Shown: one piece after another, positions 1-8,703 of the stretch | Numbering within the stretch: the stretch's first letter is position 1 | Layout of the letters: each line of letters starts with the position of its first letter | NCBI GenBank assembly: GCA_038750655.1 | Contig: JBCDGZ010000062.1 | Span: 1-42,061, forward strand | Length of the DNA: 42,061 nt | Direction: 5' to 3' | Source: JBCDGZ01 sp038750655 | GTDB taxonomy: Bacteria > Bacteroidota > Bacteroidia > Chitinophagales > Saprospiraceae | Position numbers and translations under genes: made by a program | The notes under the pieces: generated by a model | What the model was told of the DNA's origin: nothing | Databases searched by the model: none | What the model saw: the letters and a program-made list of their open reading frames with translations, nothing else

Positions 1-852
1 CTGGGTCAGGCTTTGGGCGTTCATCAGCAGGGCGGCGGCAAAATGGGAAGCTTTGTAATTGTTCCATAACACTTCAAAGGATTCCACTTCGATAATGGTC
101 GTTTCGTAGGGCCGTTTTTCCAGTTTAAGAAAATGAAAACCGAGTTCTCTGCCCATCAGGAAATTTTCTTGAGCGGGTGTCAATCCATTTTTGAGGTACA
201 GCGTCTTCGATTTAGGGCTGTAAAAAGACCGGAGGTCGCGCAAAAGTCCATGTTGGGAAAGTTGGTCGCGGTCAATTTTTATATCGTAAAGCTCCAGGAG
301 TTGCTCCTCCAGAAATTCAGGAGTCAGGGCCGTTGTGCGATCGATAGAAAACTCCGTTTTGAATGCAGTGGCCGCATTTTCCAGCTCTGGGAAATGATTA
401 TTATGCAGGTTTTGAAAAGAACGTAAGGCTTCGAGGTGAAATTCTCGCTCATCGATTTGATAGCTTCGGGCAATTTTGAAAAAAGTAGAGATGAAGGCAT
501 TGACCCGATCGGGGGTTTGAGAAAACAATTCGACTACCTTTTCCAGACTGATACCAAATTCTTCGAGGGGAAAGAGCTTGAAAAAATTAGAGCTGATGAG
601 GTCGACGACCGGCCGAAGTTTTTTGTTGACCGTAGTGCCCACCAAATAATTATAATCTACATCCAGGGCTTTGGCTAATAGGGTGATTTTGTCGGGTTTG
701 GGGTAGCGTTTTCCCTTCTCAATATCGCTGAGGTAGGAGGTCGAAAGGCTGGTAGCATCCGAAAGATTCTGATAGGAAAAGCCCTTTCCTAGCCTGAGCG
801 ACCTTATTTTGAAGGCAAGAATTAGCCTAATAATCTGATTATCAGTAAGCAT
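1..852 (-). CDS. XRE-family regulator, short-chain fatty acyl (RamB/ScfR-like) type, 3' end outside the window
   Basis: An open frame runs without a stop from an ATG at 852 to the window edge (284 codons seen), so the C-terminus is missing. Residues about 10-66 form an XRE/Cro helix-turn-helix, with a recognition region around STSYLSDIEKGKRYPKP. Further on, around residues 205-245, is a stretch like the IrrE/DUF955 domain, but the HELGH zinc motif is changed to RELGF, so peptidase activity is unlikely. This layout is typical of the RamB/ScfR regulators that control acetate, glyoxylate and propionate genes. It is divergent from malate synthase and isocitrate lyase, which fits that role. A perfect palindrome lies in the shared promoter region. 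The family call is from domain order and context, not a database search. Confidence 0.8.
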   Translation of the reverse strand, partial: MLTDNQIIRLILAFKIRSLRLGKGFSYQNLSDATSLSTSYLSDIEKGKRYPKPDKITLLAKALDVDYNYLVGTTVNKKLRPVVDLISSNFFKLFPLEEFGISLEKVVELFSQTPDRVNAFISTFFKIARSYQIDEREFHLEALRSFQNLHNNHFPELENAATAFKTEFSIDRTTALTPEFLEEQLLELYDIKIDRDQLSQHGLLRDLRSFYSPKSKTLYLKNGLTPAQENFLMGRELGFHFLKLEKRPYETTIIEVESFEVLWNNYKASHFAAALLMNAQSLTQ

Positions 853-904
853 TTCGCTTTTGGGAGGTAAGTTATGAAAAAATATAAAATTGAATTTAGC
901 TATT

Positions 905-919
905 AGCGGAATTTCCGCT
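905..919. promoter_or_regulatory. 15-bp perfect palindrome, candidate operator
   Basis: AGCGGAA-T-TTCCGCT has 7-bp arms that are perfectly complementary around one central base. It lies between the divergent regulator and aceB, 15 bp upstream of the predicted -7 box, where a bound regulator could cover the -33 region. It is the obvious candidate site for the divergent XRE regulator. Confidence 0.6.
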
Positions 920-934
920 TAAAGAAAAAAATCC

Positions 935-942
935 TATATTTG
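935..942 (+). promoter_or_regulatory. Predicted -7 promoter element for aceB
   Basis: TATATTTG matches the Bacteroidota -7 consensus TAnnTTTG exactly and lies 41 bp before the aceB ATG. The -33 element is weak and overlaps the palindrome at 905-919. Confidence 0.55.
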
Positions 943-983
943 TATAGATATTATTAACTATTGTGCGATAAATTAAATGTTCT

Positions 984-2576
984 ATGTTAAGTACCAAACA
1001 CCCAGGTATTCAGGTAAATGGGGAGTTAGCCGCAGGATTTGCCGACATCCTGTCCCCAGAAGCACTTGCATTTTTGCAGGAATTGCACCTCAAATTCAAT
1101 CAGCGACGGCAGGCCCTAATTGCCGCTCGACAAAAGAGACAAGCGGAAATAGACAAGGGCGTGCTTCCTGATTTTTTACCCGAAACGCAATCTATCCGAG
1201 AGGCGGAATGGACGGTTGGAACCATCCCCGAAGACCTCAAAGACCGCAGAGTGGAGATCACGGGGCCAGTAGACCGAAAAATGGTGATCAATGCCCTCAA
1301 CTCCGGCGCCAAAGTATTTATGGCTGATTTTGAGGACAGCAACACCCCCAATTGGCACAACAACATCCAAGGCCAGATCAATCTCCGCGATGCGATTCAG
1401 GGCGAAATCTCCTTTTACAATCCAGCTAAAGACAAGCATTATCGGCTCAACGATGAAGTCGCTACCTTGATGGTCCGACCCCGTGGGTGGCATTTGGAAG
1501 ACAAGTACCTCACTTTCGAAGGGGAGCGCATGAGCGCAGGATTGGTAGACTTTGGTCTCTACTTTTTTCACAATGCCCAAAGTTTGATCGACAAGGGGAG
1601 TGGCCCGTACTTTTACCTGCCCAAGATTGAGTCTCATCTCGAAGCTCGGTTGTGGAACGACGTGTTTGTTTTTGCCCAGGAGCGACTGGGTATCCCGAGG
1701 GGGACGATTAAAGCAACCGTTTTGGTGGAAACGATTCTGGCGAGTTTTGAATTAGAAGAAATCCTCTATGAACTCAAAGAGCACTCCGCCGGGCTGAATT
1801 GTGGACGGTGGGATTACATTTTTTCCTACATCAAAAAATTAAGGAACCTGAACGGCTACGTGCTCCCTGACCGGGCACAAGTCGGTATGACCTCACCTTT
1901 TATGGCGGCCTATTCTCAACTGGTCATCAAAACTTGTCATAAAAGAGGGATACATGCGATGGGTGGAATGGCGGCCCAAATTCCCATAAAGAACGATCCA
2001 GAAGCCAACCTTAAGGCAATCAATAAGGTGAGAGTAGACAAGCAGCGAGAAGTCCAAAATGGCCACGATGGCACCTGGGTCGCGCATCCGGGCTTGGTCA
2101 AAGTGGCTATGGAGGTTTTTGATGAGCATATGCCGACTCCGAATCAAATTGATCGCCAGTTGGATCAGCTCGACATCTCTAGGGCCGATCTGTTGACGCC
2201 CAGCGAAGGGAGTATTACGGAGCAAGGGCTGCGAAAAAATATCAATGTAGGCATCTTGTACATAGAAAGTTGGCTCCGAGGAAACGGGGCGGCGGCCATC
2301 TACAACCTCATGGAGGATGCAGCCACAGCAGAAATCTCCCGCTCGCAAGTCTGGCAGTGGATTCAAAACCAGGCCCAATTGAAAGACGGAAGGACTGTTA
2401 CCCTGGAATTGTACCAGGAGCTACTGCCTTCTGAGATCGAAAAGATCAAAGCCTATGTTGGGACAGAAAATTACCAAAACGGAAAATTTGCGGAAGCCAT
2501 CGAACTCTTCGAGTTGCTGATTTCCTCAGAGGCGTTTATTGATTTTCTCACGATTCCAGCCTACGAGCAAATCTAA
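984..2576 (+). CDS. aceB: Malate synthase A
   Basis: A cytosolic glyoxylate-shunt enzyme that condenses glyoxylate with acetyl-CoA to give malate. The 530-aa length matches the AceB/MSA family (about 530 aa). Visible family motifs in order are MADFEDSNTPNWHNN, MVRPRGWH (catalytic Arg region), VETILASFELEEI (metal-binding Glu region), GRWDYIFSYIKK, MTSPFMAAY, GGMAAQIPI, HDGTWVAHPGL, and a C-terminal MEDAATAEISRSQVWQW segment that holds the catalytic Asp. The ATG at 984 places the N-terminus where the family begins; an ATG at 977 is in another frame. Isocitrate lyase follows 90 bp downstream on the same strand, so the two probably form one unit under the divergent regulator. Confidence 0.97.
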   Translation: MLSTKHPGIQVNGELAAGFADILSPEALAFLQELHLKFNQRRQALIAARQKRQAEIDKGVLPDFLPETQSIREAEWTVGTIPEDLKDRRVEITGPVDRKMVINALNSGAKVFMADFEDSNTPNWHNNIQGQINLRDAIQGEISFYNPAKDKHYRLNDEVATLMVRPRGWHLEDKYLTFEGERMSAGLVDFGLYFFHNAQSLIDKGSGPYFYLPKIESHLEARLWNDVFVFAQERLGIPRGTIKATVLVETILASFELEEILYELKEHSAGLNCGRWDYIFSYIKKLRNLNGYVLPDRAQVGMTSPFMAAYSQLVIKTCHKRGIHAMGGMAAQIPIKNDPEANLKAINKVRVDKQREVQNGHDGTWVAHPGLVKVAMEVFDEHMPTPNQIDRQLDQLDISRADLLTPSEGSITEQGLRKNINVGILYIESWLRGNGAAAIYNLMEDAATAEISRSQVWQWIQNQAQLKDGRTVTLELYQELLPSEIEKIKAYVGTENYQNGKFAEAIELFELLISSEAFIDFLTIPAYEQI

Positions 2577-2666
2577 AAATCACCAAATCCTATTAATCAA
2601 ATTCATTAAGCTCAATTTTTAAACCAGAATATTCATCATTCTGAACCTTTAAAAATTATAATTGCC

Positions 2667-4232
2667 ATGCCAAAGCCACAGATAAAACCTAATACTCCAA
2701 GCTCTGCTGATGCCAATCAACACCAGTTTTACACGCATGTTGACCCTTTACACATCCAGCGGATGCGACTACAAAACAGATTTCAATCTGGATTAGATAT
2801 TGCAAAATACACGGCCTCCATTATGCGAAAAGATATGGAAGCCTACGATCTAGACCCGGCAAAGTACACCCAGTCTCTGGGCTGCTGGCACGGATTCATC
2901 GCTCAGCAAAATCTAATTGCCATCAAAAAGCATCACGGAACCACCGACAAAAAATACCTCTATTTATCGGGGTGGATGGTGGCGGCGCTGCGCTCAGAAT
3001 TTGGCCCGCTGCCCGATCAGTCGATGCACGAAAAAACCGCTGTTCCTAAACTCATTGAAGAGATCTACAATTTCCTCCGCCAAGCCGACGCCATCGAGCT
3101 GAATGATCTTTTCAAACGGCAGGATCAAGGAGAAGATGTCCAATATGAGATTGATAATTACAAGACCCACATCGTCCCCATTATAGCCGATATTGATGCT
3201 GGATTTGGGAACGAGGAGGCCACCTATTTACTGGCCAAAAAGATGATCGAAGCGGGGGCCTGTGCGATCCAGATCGAAAACCAAGTCTCTGATGCCAAGC
3301 AATGCGGACATCAAGACGGGAAGGTAACGGTACCCCACGAGGACTTTATCGCAAAGCTGAGAGCGGTCAGGTATGCCTTTTTAGAATTGGGGGTCGAAGA
3401 GGGAATCATTGTCGCCCGTACGGACTCGGAAGGGGCTGGATTGACCCAAAAACTCCCCGTTTCCCTACAGCCGGGCGACCTCCCATCGAAGTACCTTAGT
3501 TTCATCGATGGCGAAGAAATCAAGGCCAGCGAAGCCAACGATTATGAGGTCCTGCTCAAAAGAAACGGCAAGCTGATCCGCCCCAAGAGGCTACCCAACG
3601 GCCTGTATAAATTCAAAGAAGGCAGCAATATCGATCGGGTGGTTTTGGACTGCATCACCAGCCTGCAAAATGGTGCGGATTTACTTTGGATAGAGACTCC
3701 CGTTCCCCACCTGGGCCAAATCGGCCATATGGTTTCTCGGATCAGAGAAGTAGTTCCCAACGCTAAGTTGGTCTACAACAATTCTCCTTCCTTCAACTGG
3801 ACCCTCAACTTCAGAAAGCAGGCTTACGAGCAGCTGAAAGCAGAAGGAAAAGCCATGGACGCCTACGACCCCGCAGACCTGATGTCAGAACGCTACGATG
3901 GCACCGAACTCGCAGAGCTGGCCGACCGCTTGATCCAATCTTTCCAAAAAGACGCCGCCCGCGACGCCGGCGTCTTTCACCACCTCATCACTTTGCCTAC
4001 CTACCATACGACCGCACTGAGTATGAGTCAGTTGACGGAAGGCTACTTTGGTGATTTGGGGATGTTGGCTTATGTACAGGGCATTCAACGCCAGGAAATC
4101 CGTCAGGCGGTGGCCTGTGTCAAACACCAACGCATGGCGGGCTCCGATCTGGGAGATAGTCACAAGACTTACTTCTCGGGTAGTAATGCGCTAAAGGCCG
4201 GCGGCGAAAAGAATACAAGTAATCAGTTTTAA
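2667..4232 (+). CDS. aceA: Isocitrate lyase
   Basis: Cleaves isocitrate to glyoxylate and succinate, the first step of the glyoxylate bypass, feeding the malate synthase encoded just upstream. At 521 aa it belongs to the longer Pseudomonas-type branch (about 530 aa) rather than the 434-aa E. coli type. The active-site loop reads KQCGH in place of the common KKCGH, within SDAKQCGHQDGKV, and keeps the catalytic Cys and His. Other family blocks are PIIADIDAGFGNEEATYLL, IEAGACAIQIEN, IVARTDSEGAG, GADLLWIETPVPHLGQI and YNNSPSFNW. The start at 2667 follows an A/T-rich leader with no clear Shine-Dalgarno. Confidence 0.97.
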   Translation: MPKPQIKPNTPSSADANQHQFYTHVDPLHIQRMRLQNRFQSGLDIAKYTASIMRKDMEAYDLDPAKYTQSLGCWHGFIAQQNLIAIKKHHGTTDKKYLYLSGWMVAALRSEFGPLPDQSMHEKTAVPKLIEEIYNFLRQADAIELNDLFKRQDQGEDVQYEIDNYKTHIVPIIADIDAGFGNEEATYLLAKKMIEAGACAIQIENQVSDAKQCGHQDGKVTVPHEDFIAKLRAVRYAFLELGVEEGIIVARTDSEGAGLTQKLPVSLQPGDLPSKYLSFIDGEEIKASEANDYEVLLKRNGKLIRPKRLPNGLYKFKEGSNIDRVVLDCITSLQNGADLLWIETPVPHLGQIGHMVSRIREVVPNAKLVYNNSPSFNWTLNFRKQAYEQLKAEGKAMDAYDPADLMSERYDGTELAELADRLIQSFQKDAARDAGVFHHLITLPTYHTTALSMSQLTEGYFGDLGMLAYVQGIQRQEIRQAVACVKHQRMAGSDLGDSHKTYFSGSNALKAGGEKNTSNQF

Positions 4233-4269
4233 GCAATCCTGGACGCTCGGCTTACGGAAATTCTGTAGG

Positions 4270-5349
4270 CTAAAAAAGGTCATCGATTCGTCCTTTTTGG
4301 ATCGACTGCTGCGCCATGATACCCAGCCCGCGCACCGCGTGAATCAACCCCGCGAAGCGCGGGTCCTGGGTATACCCCTTCTTGTAGCGGGCATAAATCT
4401 GCTGCACAATCACCGCAATCTTAAAGACACCGAAGACGTAGTAGAACACCAGCTGCCCGAGGTCGCGGCCGCTTTTTTCGGCGTAGAGCTGGGCCAGCTC
4501 ACCTCGGCTAGGGTTGCCGGAGAGGGTGGTTGGGCTGAGTTGCATTTTGAGGATCAGCTCGGGGTCGTTGGGGTTGAGCCAGTAGCCGATGCTGGTGCCG
4601 AGGTCCATCAGCGGGTCGCCGATGGTCGCCATCTCCCAGTCGAGGACGGCCTTGACTTGAGTCCAGTCGTCGGAGTGGAGAACGAGATTGTCGTACTTAA
4701 AATCATTGTGGATTAAGGTAGTAGCGGAGGTAGCAGGAAGGTTGTCGGCCAGCCAGGCGGCCGCCTGCTCGATTTCGGGGACTTCGTCGGTTTTGGCCTT
4801 GAAGTAGCGTTTGGTCCAGCCGCTGACCTGGCGTTCGACGTAGCCTTCGGGGCGGCCCAGCTCGGCCAGGCCGGCCGCTTTGTAGTCGACAGCGTGGAGT
4901 TCGACCAGGGTGTCGACTAAGGCTTCAGCGATGCCAGCCATCGTAGGGGCGTCGGGCTGCATGGGAGCGGGCATATGGGGGCGGAGGATGACGCCCTGCA
5001 CGCGCTCCATGATGTAGAAGGGCGCACCCAGCACCGCTTCGTCCTCGCAGTAGAGGAGGGGGCGGGGGACTTTGGGGTAGACTTTAATGAGGTTGGAGAG
5101 GATGTGGTACTCTCGCGACATGTCGTGGGCCGATTTGATATTGGCACCAAAGGGGGGGCGGCGCAGGACGTAGGCTTGGCCGCCGTATTCCAGCGAGTAG
5201 GTGAGGTTGGAGAAGCCGCTGGGGAATTGATGGACAGACAGGTCGCTGCCGGAGGCGGGGAGCTGGGTTTGGAGGTATTGCTGGAGGCGGTCGGTGTTCA
5301 GTTCCTCGCCTTGGCGGATGGAAGTGGGTTGGTCGGTCCAGTCAGACAT
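4270..5349 (-). CDS. Phosphotransferase family protein (APH fold, ACAD10/11-like)
   Basis: A 359-aa soluble kinase of the aminoglycoside phosphotransferase fold. Visible are the glycine-rich loop FPSGFSNLTYSL, the VLRRPP strand that carries the ATP-binding Lys/Arg region, the catalytic loop HNDFKYDNL (HxDxxxxN), and the metal-binding segment LDWEMATIGDP. Relatives in bacteria and the N-terminal half of ACAD10/11 act on hydroxyacyl-CoA intermediates linked to acyl-CoA dehydrogenases, so a role in fatty or hydroxy acid breakdown is more likely than drug resistance (inference). It lies 33 bp downstream of an SDR dehydrogenase on the same strand, probably in one transcript. Confidence 0.88.
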   Translation of the reverse strand: MSDWTDQPTSIRQGEELNTDRLQQYLQTQLPASGSDLSVHQFPSGFSNLTYSLEYGGQAYVLRRPPFGANIKSAHDMSREYHILSNLIKVYPKVPRPLLYCEDEAVLGAPFYIMERVQGVILRPHMPAPMQPDAPTMAGIAEALVDTLVELHAVDYKAAGLAELGRPEGYVERQVSGWTKRYFKAKTDEVPEIEQAAAWLADNLPATSATTLIHNDFKYDNLVLHSDDWTQVKAVLDWEMATIGDPLMDLGTSIGYWLNPNDPELILKMQLSPTTLSGNPSRGELAQLYAEKSGRDLGQLVFYYVFGVFKIAVIVQQIYARYKKGYTQDPRFAGLIHAVRGLGIMAQQSIQKGRIDDLF

Positions 5350-5382
5350 GGTGATGGTGTTGAGCGGGTGAGTAAAGTGGGG

Positions 5383-6174
5383 TTAAGCGATCATGTGGCC
5401 GCCATCGGCGGTGAAGACGGAGCCGGTGCAGTAGCTGGAGGCGCTGGAGGCCAGGAAGATGGCCAGGCCCGTCATTTCGTCGGGAGCCGCCATGCGGCCT
5501 GCGGGCAGGTGTTTTTCCACTTGCTTCAATAAGGTCTCATTTTGCCAGATAGCCGCGCTGAATTTGGTTTTAATCAACCCTGGGCAAATGGCGTTGGAGC
5601 GAATCCCGTCTGTGCCCCATTCCTTTGCCTGGTTTTGCGTCAGCATCAAAAGAGCCGCCTTACTGACACTGTACAGCCCCAGTCCAAAGCTGGGCTTCAT
5701 CCCCTCCACCGAGCTGATGTTGATGATCGACCCACCACCCCGCGTTTTCATATGCGGATAGACCAGATTGGCCAGGGCGAAGGGGGCTTTGACATTGACA
5801 TTCATAATTTTATCAAAAATCTCCCCACCGGCCTCCGAAATCGGTCCGAAAATGGGGTTGGTCGCTGCATTGTTGATCAAAATATCTATCCCACCATATT
5901 GAGCGACCGTCTTATCGACCAATTGTTGCAGCTGCTCGGGATCGCCCACATGACAAGCAATACCAATCGCCTCAAGGCCCGCCTGCGTCAGCTCATTGGC
6001 TACTGCGTCTACTGCTTCCTGCTTGCGGCTGCTGATGACGACTTTAGCGCCAAAGGCGGCCAGCCCCTGGGCCATTGCCGCGCCGATACCCTTGCTGGCA
6101 CCCGTAATAATGGCGACTTTACCATCCAGTTGAAACAATTGTTTAACATCGGTCGATTGTGTTGAGGATTCCAT
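5383..6174 (-). CDS. SDR family NAD(P)-dependent oxidoreductase
   Basis: A 263-aa classical short-chain dehydrogenase/reductase. The N-terminal Rossmann motif TGASKGIG, the NNAATN motif, the catalytic Ser in INISSVEGMKP, and the YSVSK catalytic Tyr/Lys pair are all present, followed by a PG motif (NAICPGLIKT) and a C-terminal GGHMIA tail typical of tetrameric SDRs. The substrate cannot be read from the sequence. Pairing with the APH-like kinase just downstream suggests a hydroxy-acid or acyl-CoA pathway. It is divergent from the ABC exporter at 6320. Confidence 0.93.
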   Translation of the reverse strand: MESSTQSTDVKQLFQLDGKVAIITGASKGIGAAMAQGLAAFGAKVVISSRKQEAVDAVANELTQAGLEAIGIACHVGDPEQLQQLVDKTVAQYGGIDILINNAATNPIFGPISEAGGEIFDKIMNVNVKAPFALANLVYPHMKTRGGGSIINISSVEGMKPSFGLGLYSVSKAALLMLTQNQAKEWGTDGIRSNAICPGLIKTKFSAAIWQNETLLKQVEKHLPAGRMAAPDEMTGLAIFLASSASSYCTGSVFTADGGHMIA

Positions 6175-6287
6175 ATATTGTGATATTTTTTAATTTGATA
6201 CTCTTGGACCGACCACAATCTAAGGACAATCTTCAAGTTCCCAAAAGACTTGCGAAACTATAGTTTAGATAAAGTGTTTTAAAATCG

Positions 6288-6295
6288 TAATTTTG
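6288..6295 (+). promoter_or_regulatory. Predicted -7 promoter element for the ABC exporter
   Basis: TAATTTTG matches TAnnTTTG and lies 24 bp before the ATG at 6320. No strong -33 element is visible at the expected distance. Confidence 0.45.
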
Positions 6296-6319
6296 TAGCT
6301 CAAATACTACCATACCAAT

Positions 6320-8122
6320 ATGGCGGATCAATTACCTACCTTAAAAGAAGAAGTTGCCAAGAAAAGGGTAAGTCGGGAACAGCTCAAAGAGGCGCTCAAA
6401 ATCTTTGAATTTGTTCGCCCTTATCGTTGGTTATTGTTCTGGGGACTCATTCTACTTTTTGTTTCCAGTATGGTCTTTATGATTTTCCCCTGGCTGGCCG
6501 GGCAGATGCTGGACATTGCTCAGGGCAACTCCAAATTTGACCTCAGCCTGGGCAGAGTCGGCTGGATATTGCTGGTGGTGTTAGCCGCGCAAGGATTTGT
6601 TTCCTACGCTCGGGTGATGCTCTTTGCCCACGCCAGTGAGCGGGGGATTGCTGATGTGCGCAAGGCCGTTTACGATAAAATCATCTCACTACCTATCGTC
6701 TTTTTCGAAAAGAGTAGGGTAGGGGAGCTGATTAGCCGATTGACGGCAGACGTAGAGCAGTTGTACGGTGCCTTCTCCATCATCCTGGCCGAGTTTATCC
6801 GTCAGATTATTATTCTGGCTTCGGGCATCGTCATTCTAGCCTTTACTACTCCACGCCTAGCCGCCGTTATGCTGGCCACTTTCCCCATCATTGTCATCGG
6901 TGCTTTCATCTTTGGTCGTTTTATCCGTCGCTTGTCCAAACTGCGGCAGGAGGAGCTGGCCAAGACCAATGTGATTCTCAGCGAGAGCTTGCAGGCCATC
7001 ACGGCGGTTAAATCATTTACGAATGAATGGTACGAGACCCGGCGCTACGGGCAGACCATCAATAATGTGGTCAAGGTGGCACTGCGCTTTGCGCAGGGGC
7101 GGGCCTATTTTGCGGTTTTTATTGTCTCTGTACTCTTTGGCGCCTTATTTTTTATCATCTGGCAAGGCGCTTTGATGGTGCAGGATGGGACGATGACTGC
7201 GGGCGATCTGGTGGCCTTTATCTCTTATACGGCTATCATTGGTGCGGCCATAGGTGGTTTGGGAAGTTTTTATACGCAACTGCTGAGTGCTGTGGGCGCG
7301 ACAGAGCGCATTCGCGAGATTCTCAACACCGAGAGTGAAGTAAATATGCTGGGAAATGCCACCTTGCGCCCTATGGACATCGAGGGGACGATTGAATACC
7401 GTGATGTCCAATTTTCCTACCCTACCCGGGATGATGTACCCGTTCTTAAGGGGATCAATTTGCGGATCAATGCCGGGCAAAAAGTGGCCTTGGTCGGAGC
7501 TAGTGGAGCGGGAAAATCTACCATTGTACAACTGCTGCAACGGTTTTACAACATTGATGGAGGCGATATTTTGGTAGATGGAAAAAACATCTTTGACTAC
7601 AACATTACCAGCTATCGGCGCAATCTTGCGATCGTTCCGCAGGAAGTCATTCTTTTTGGAGGAACGATTAGAGAAAATATCCTTTACGGCAAGCCCAATG
7701 CTACGGATACCGAAATCATGGCCGCCGCCCGCCAGTCCAACTCCCTAGAATTCATCGAATCCTTCCCCGAAGGTCTTGAAACCATCGTCGGGGAGCGCGG
7801 CATCAAGCTCTCCGGTGGGCAGCGACAGCGCATTGCCATCGCCCGTGCCATCCTGGCCAATCCCTCTATCCTCCTGCTTGACGAGGCTACGTCCTCGCTG
7901 GATGCAGAGTCGGAGAAGGTGGTACAAGAGGCCCTCAATACCCTCATGGAAGGCCGTACAACCATTATCATCGCTCACCGCTTGGCGACAGTGCGGGAGG
8001 TAGACTGCATTTATGTGATTCACGATGGTAAGATCATCGAAAAAGGGACGCACGATGAGCTGTCCTTGATTGAGAATGGAGCGTACAGCAATTTGGCCAG
8101 ATTGCAGTTCGAAACGACTTAG
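6320..8122 (+). CDS. ABC transporter, fused permease and ATP-binding protein (ABCB/MsbA-like exporter)
   Basis: A 600-aa half-transporter. An N-terminal six-helix type IV exporter membrane domain (about residues 35-330) is followed by a nucleotide-binding domain (about 350-600). The ATPase motifs are intact: Walker A GASGAGKST, Q-loop VPQEVILFGG, signature LSGGQRQRIAIARAI, Walker B LLLDEATSSLD, and switch His in IIAHRL. There is no N-terminal C39 peptidase domain, so it cannot itself cleave double-glycine leaders. It is followed 2 bp later by a small membrane protein and then murB. The substrate is unknown; lipid export is the default guess. It lies about 1.9 kb upstream of the graspetide precursors on the same strand, which makes it a possible but unproven exporter for them. 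Confidence 0.92.
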   Translation: MADQLPTLKEEVAKKRVSREQLKEALKIFEFVRPYRWLLFWGLILLFVSSMVFMIFPWLAGQMLDIAQGNSKFDLSLGRVGWILLVVLAAQGFVSYARVMLFAHASERGIADVRKAVYDKIISLPIVFFEKSRVGELISRLTADVEQLYGAFSIILAEFIRQIIILASGIVILAFTTPRLAAVMLATFPIIVIGAFIFGRFIRRLSKLRQEELAKTNVILSESLQAITAVKSFTNEWYETRRYGQTINNVVKVALRFAQGRAYFAVFIVSVLFGALFFIIWQGALMVQDGTMTAGDLVAFISYTAIIGAAIGGLGSFYTQLLSAVGATERIREILNTESEVNMLGNATLRPMDIEGTIEYRDVQFSYPTRDDVPVLKGINLRINAGQKVALVGASGAGKSTIVQLLQRFYNIDGGDILVDGKNIFDYNITSYRRNLAIVPQEVILFGGTIRENILYGKPNATDTEIMAAARQSNSLEFIESFPEGLETIVGERGIKLSGGQRQRIAIARAILANPSILLLDEATSSLDAESEKVVQEALNTLMEGRTTIIIAHRLATVREVDCIYVIHDGKIIEKGTHDELSLIENGAYSNLARLQFETT

Positions 8123-8124
8123 GA

Positions 8125-8703
8125 ATGACTAGGCTGCGCCAATATGTTCAAGTGCTGACCGAGCGCTATCCTGTTCTCCGATCCGATTATTTCATTGCCG
8201 TACTGGGGGCGATATTGGTTTTTTCGGTCATCACCCTTTACGCTTTCGAGGTTCCTCGTTTCAGTAATACCTTCAATATTCAGTGGTTGATCGGCATCGC
8301 CCTTCTCTTGGGGGCATTACTCGGTGTTTATGTGGGCTGGAAAATGAGCCGCTACGGGGAGGAGGAGATGGAAAAAGTAGCCTATGTAGGTCTGAGCTTT
8401 TTTATTTGTATTGCCATCATGCCACTGTTGTTGAGTTTAACCAATCGCATTCTTTCCCCTTTTCCGGTAGTCGAAGAGAAAGTCGAATTTGTAAAAGCAA
8501 GTGCCTATATTGGCAGCCGTTTTGGCGTCCACAAAGGGCAAAGCACAAAAGCAGACGGCTACCATATCTTTTTCATTCGCAACAATCGGGTGGAGCGCAT
8601 CAAATCGAAGGAAAATATTTATCCTGGGGTGCGCAAAGGGACGGAAGTCCGCCTGTCGGTACGGCGAGGGCTGTTGGGTTTTGACTTTGCGACCATTAAA
8701 TGA
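8125..8703 (+). CDS. Small membrane protein of unknown function
   Basis: 192 aa that I do not recognise. Three predicted membrane helices lie at about residues 23-41, 52-71 and 85-106, then a soluble C-terminal domain of about 80 residues rich in basic residues. It begins 2 bp after the ABC exporter stop, and its own TGA overlaps the murB ATG (ATGA at 8700-8703), so the three genes are probably translated from one message. It may assist the exporter or act at the cell wall, but nothing in the sequence decides this. Confidence 0.82.
   Translation: MTRLRQYVQVLTERYPVLRSDYFIAVLGAILVFSVITLYAFEVPRFSNTFNIQWLIGIALLLGALLGVYVGWKMSRYGEEEMEKVAYVGLSFFICIAIMPLLLSLTNRILSPFPVVEEKVEFVKASAYIGSRFGVHKGQSTKADGYHIFFIRNNRVERIKSKENIYPGVRKGTEVRLSVRRGLLGFDFATIK

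Noticed and set aside
4233..4269. Possible terminator between aceA and the kinase gene
   Set aside because: The similar GGCTTAC and GTAGGCT stretches do not form a stable inverted repeat.
4975..5532. 185-codon plus-strand frame opposite the kinase and SDR genes
   Set aside because: It is antisense to two genes with clear catalytic motifs and has a Gly/Val/Glu-rich composition typical of shadow frames.
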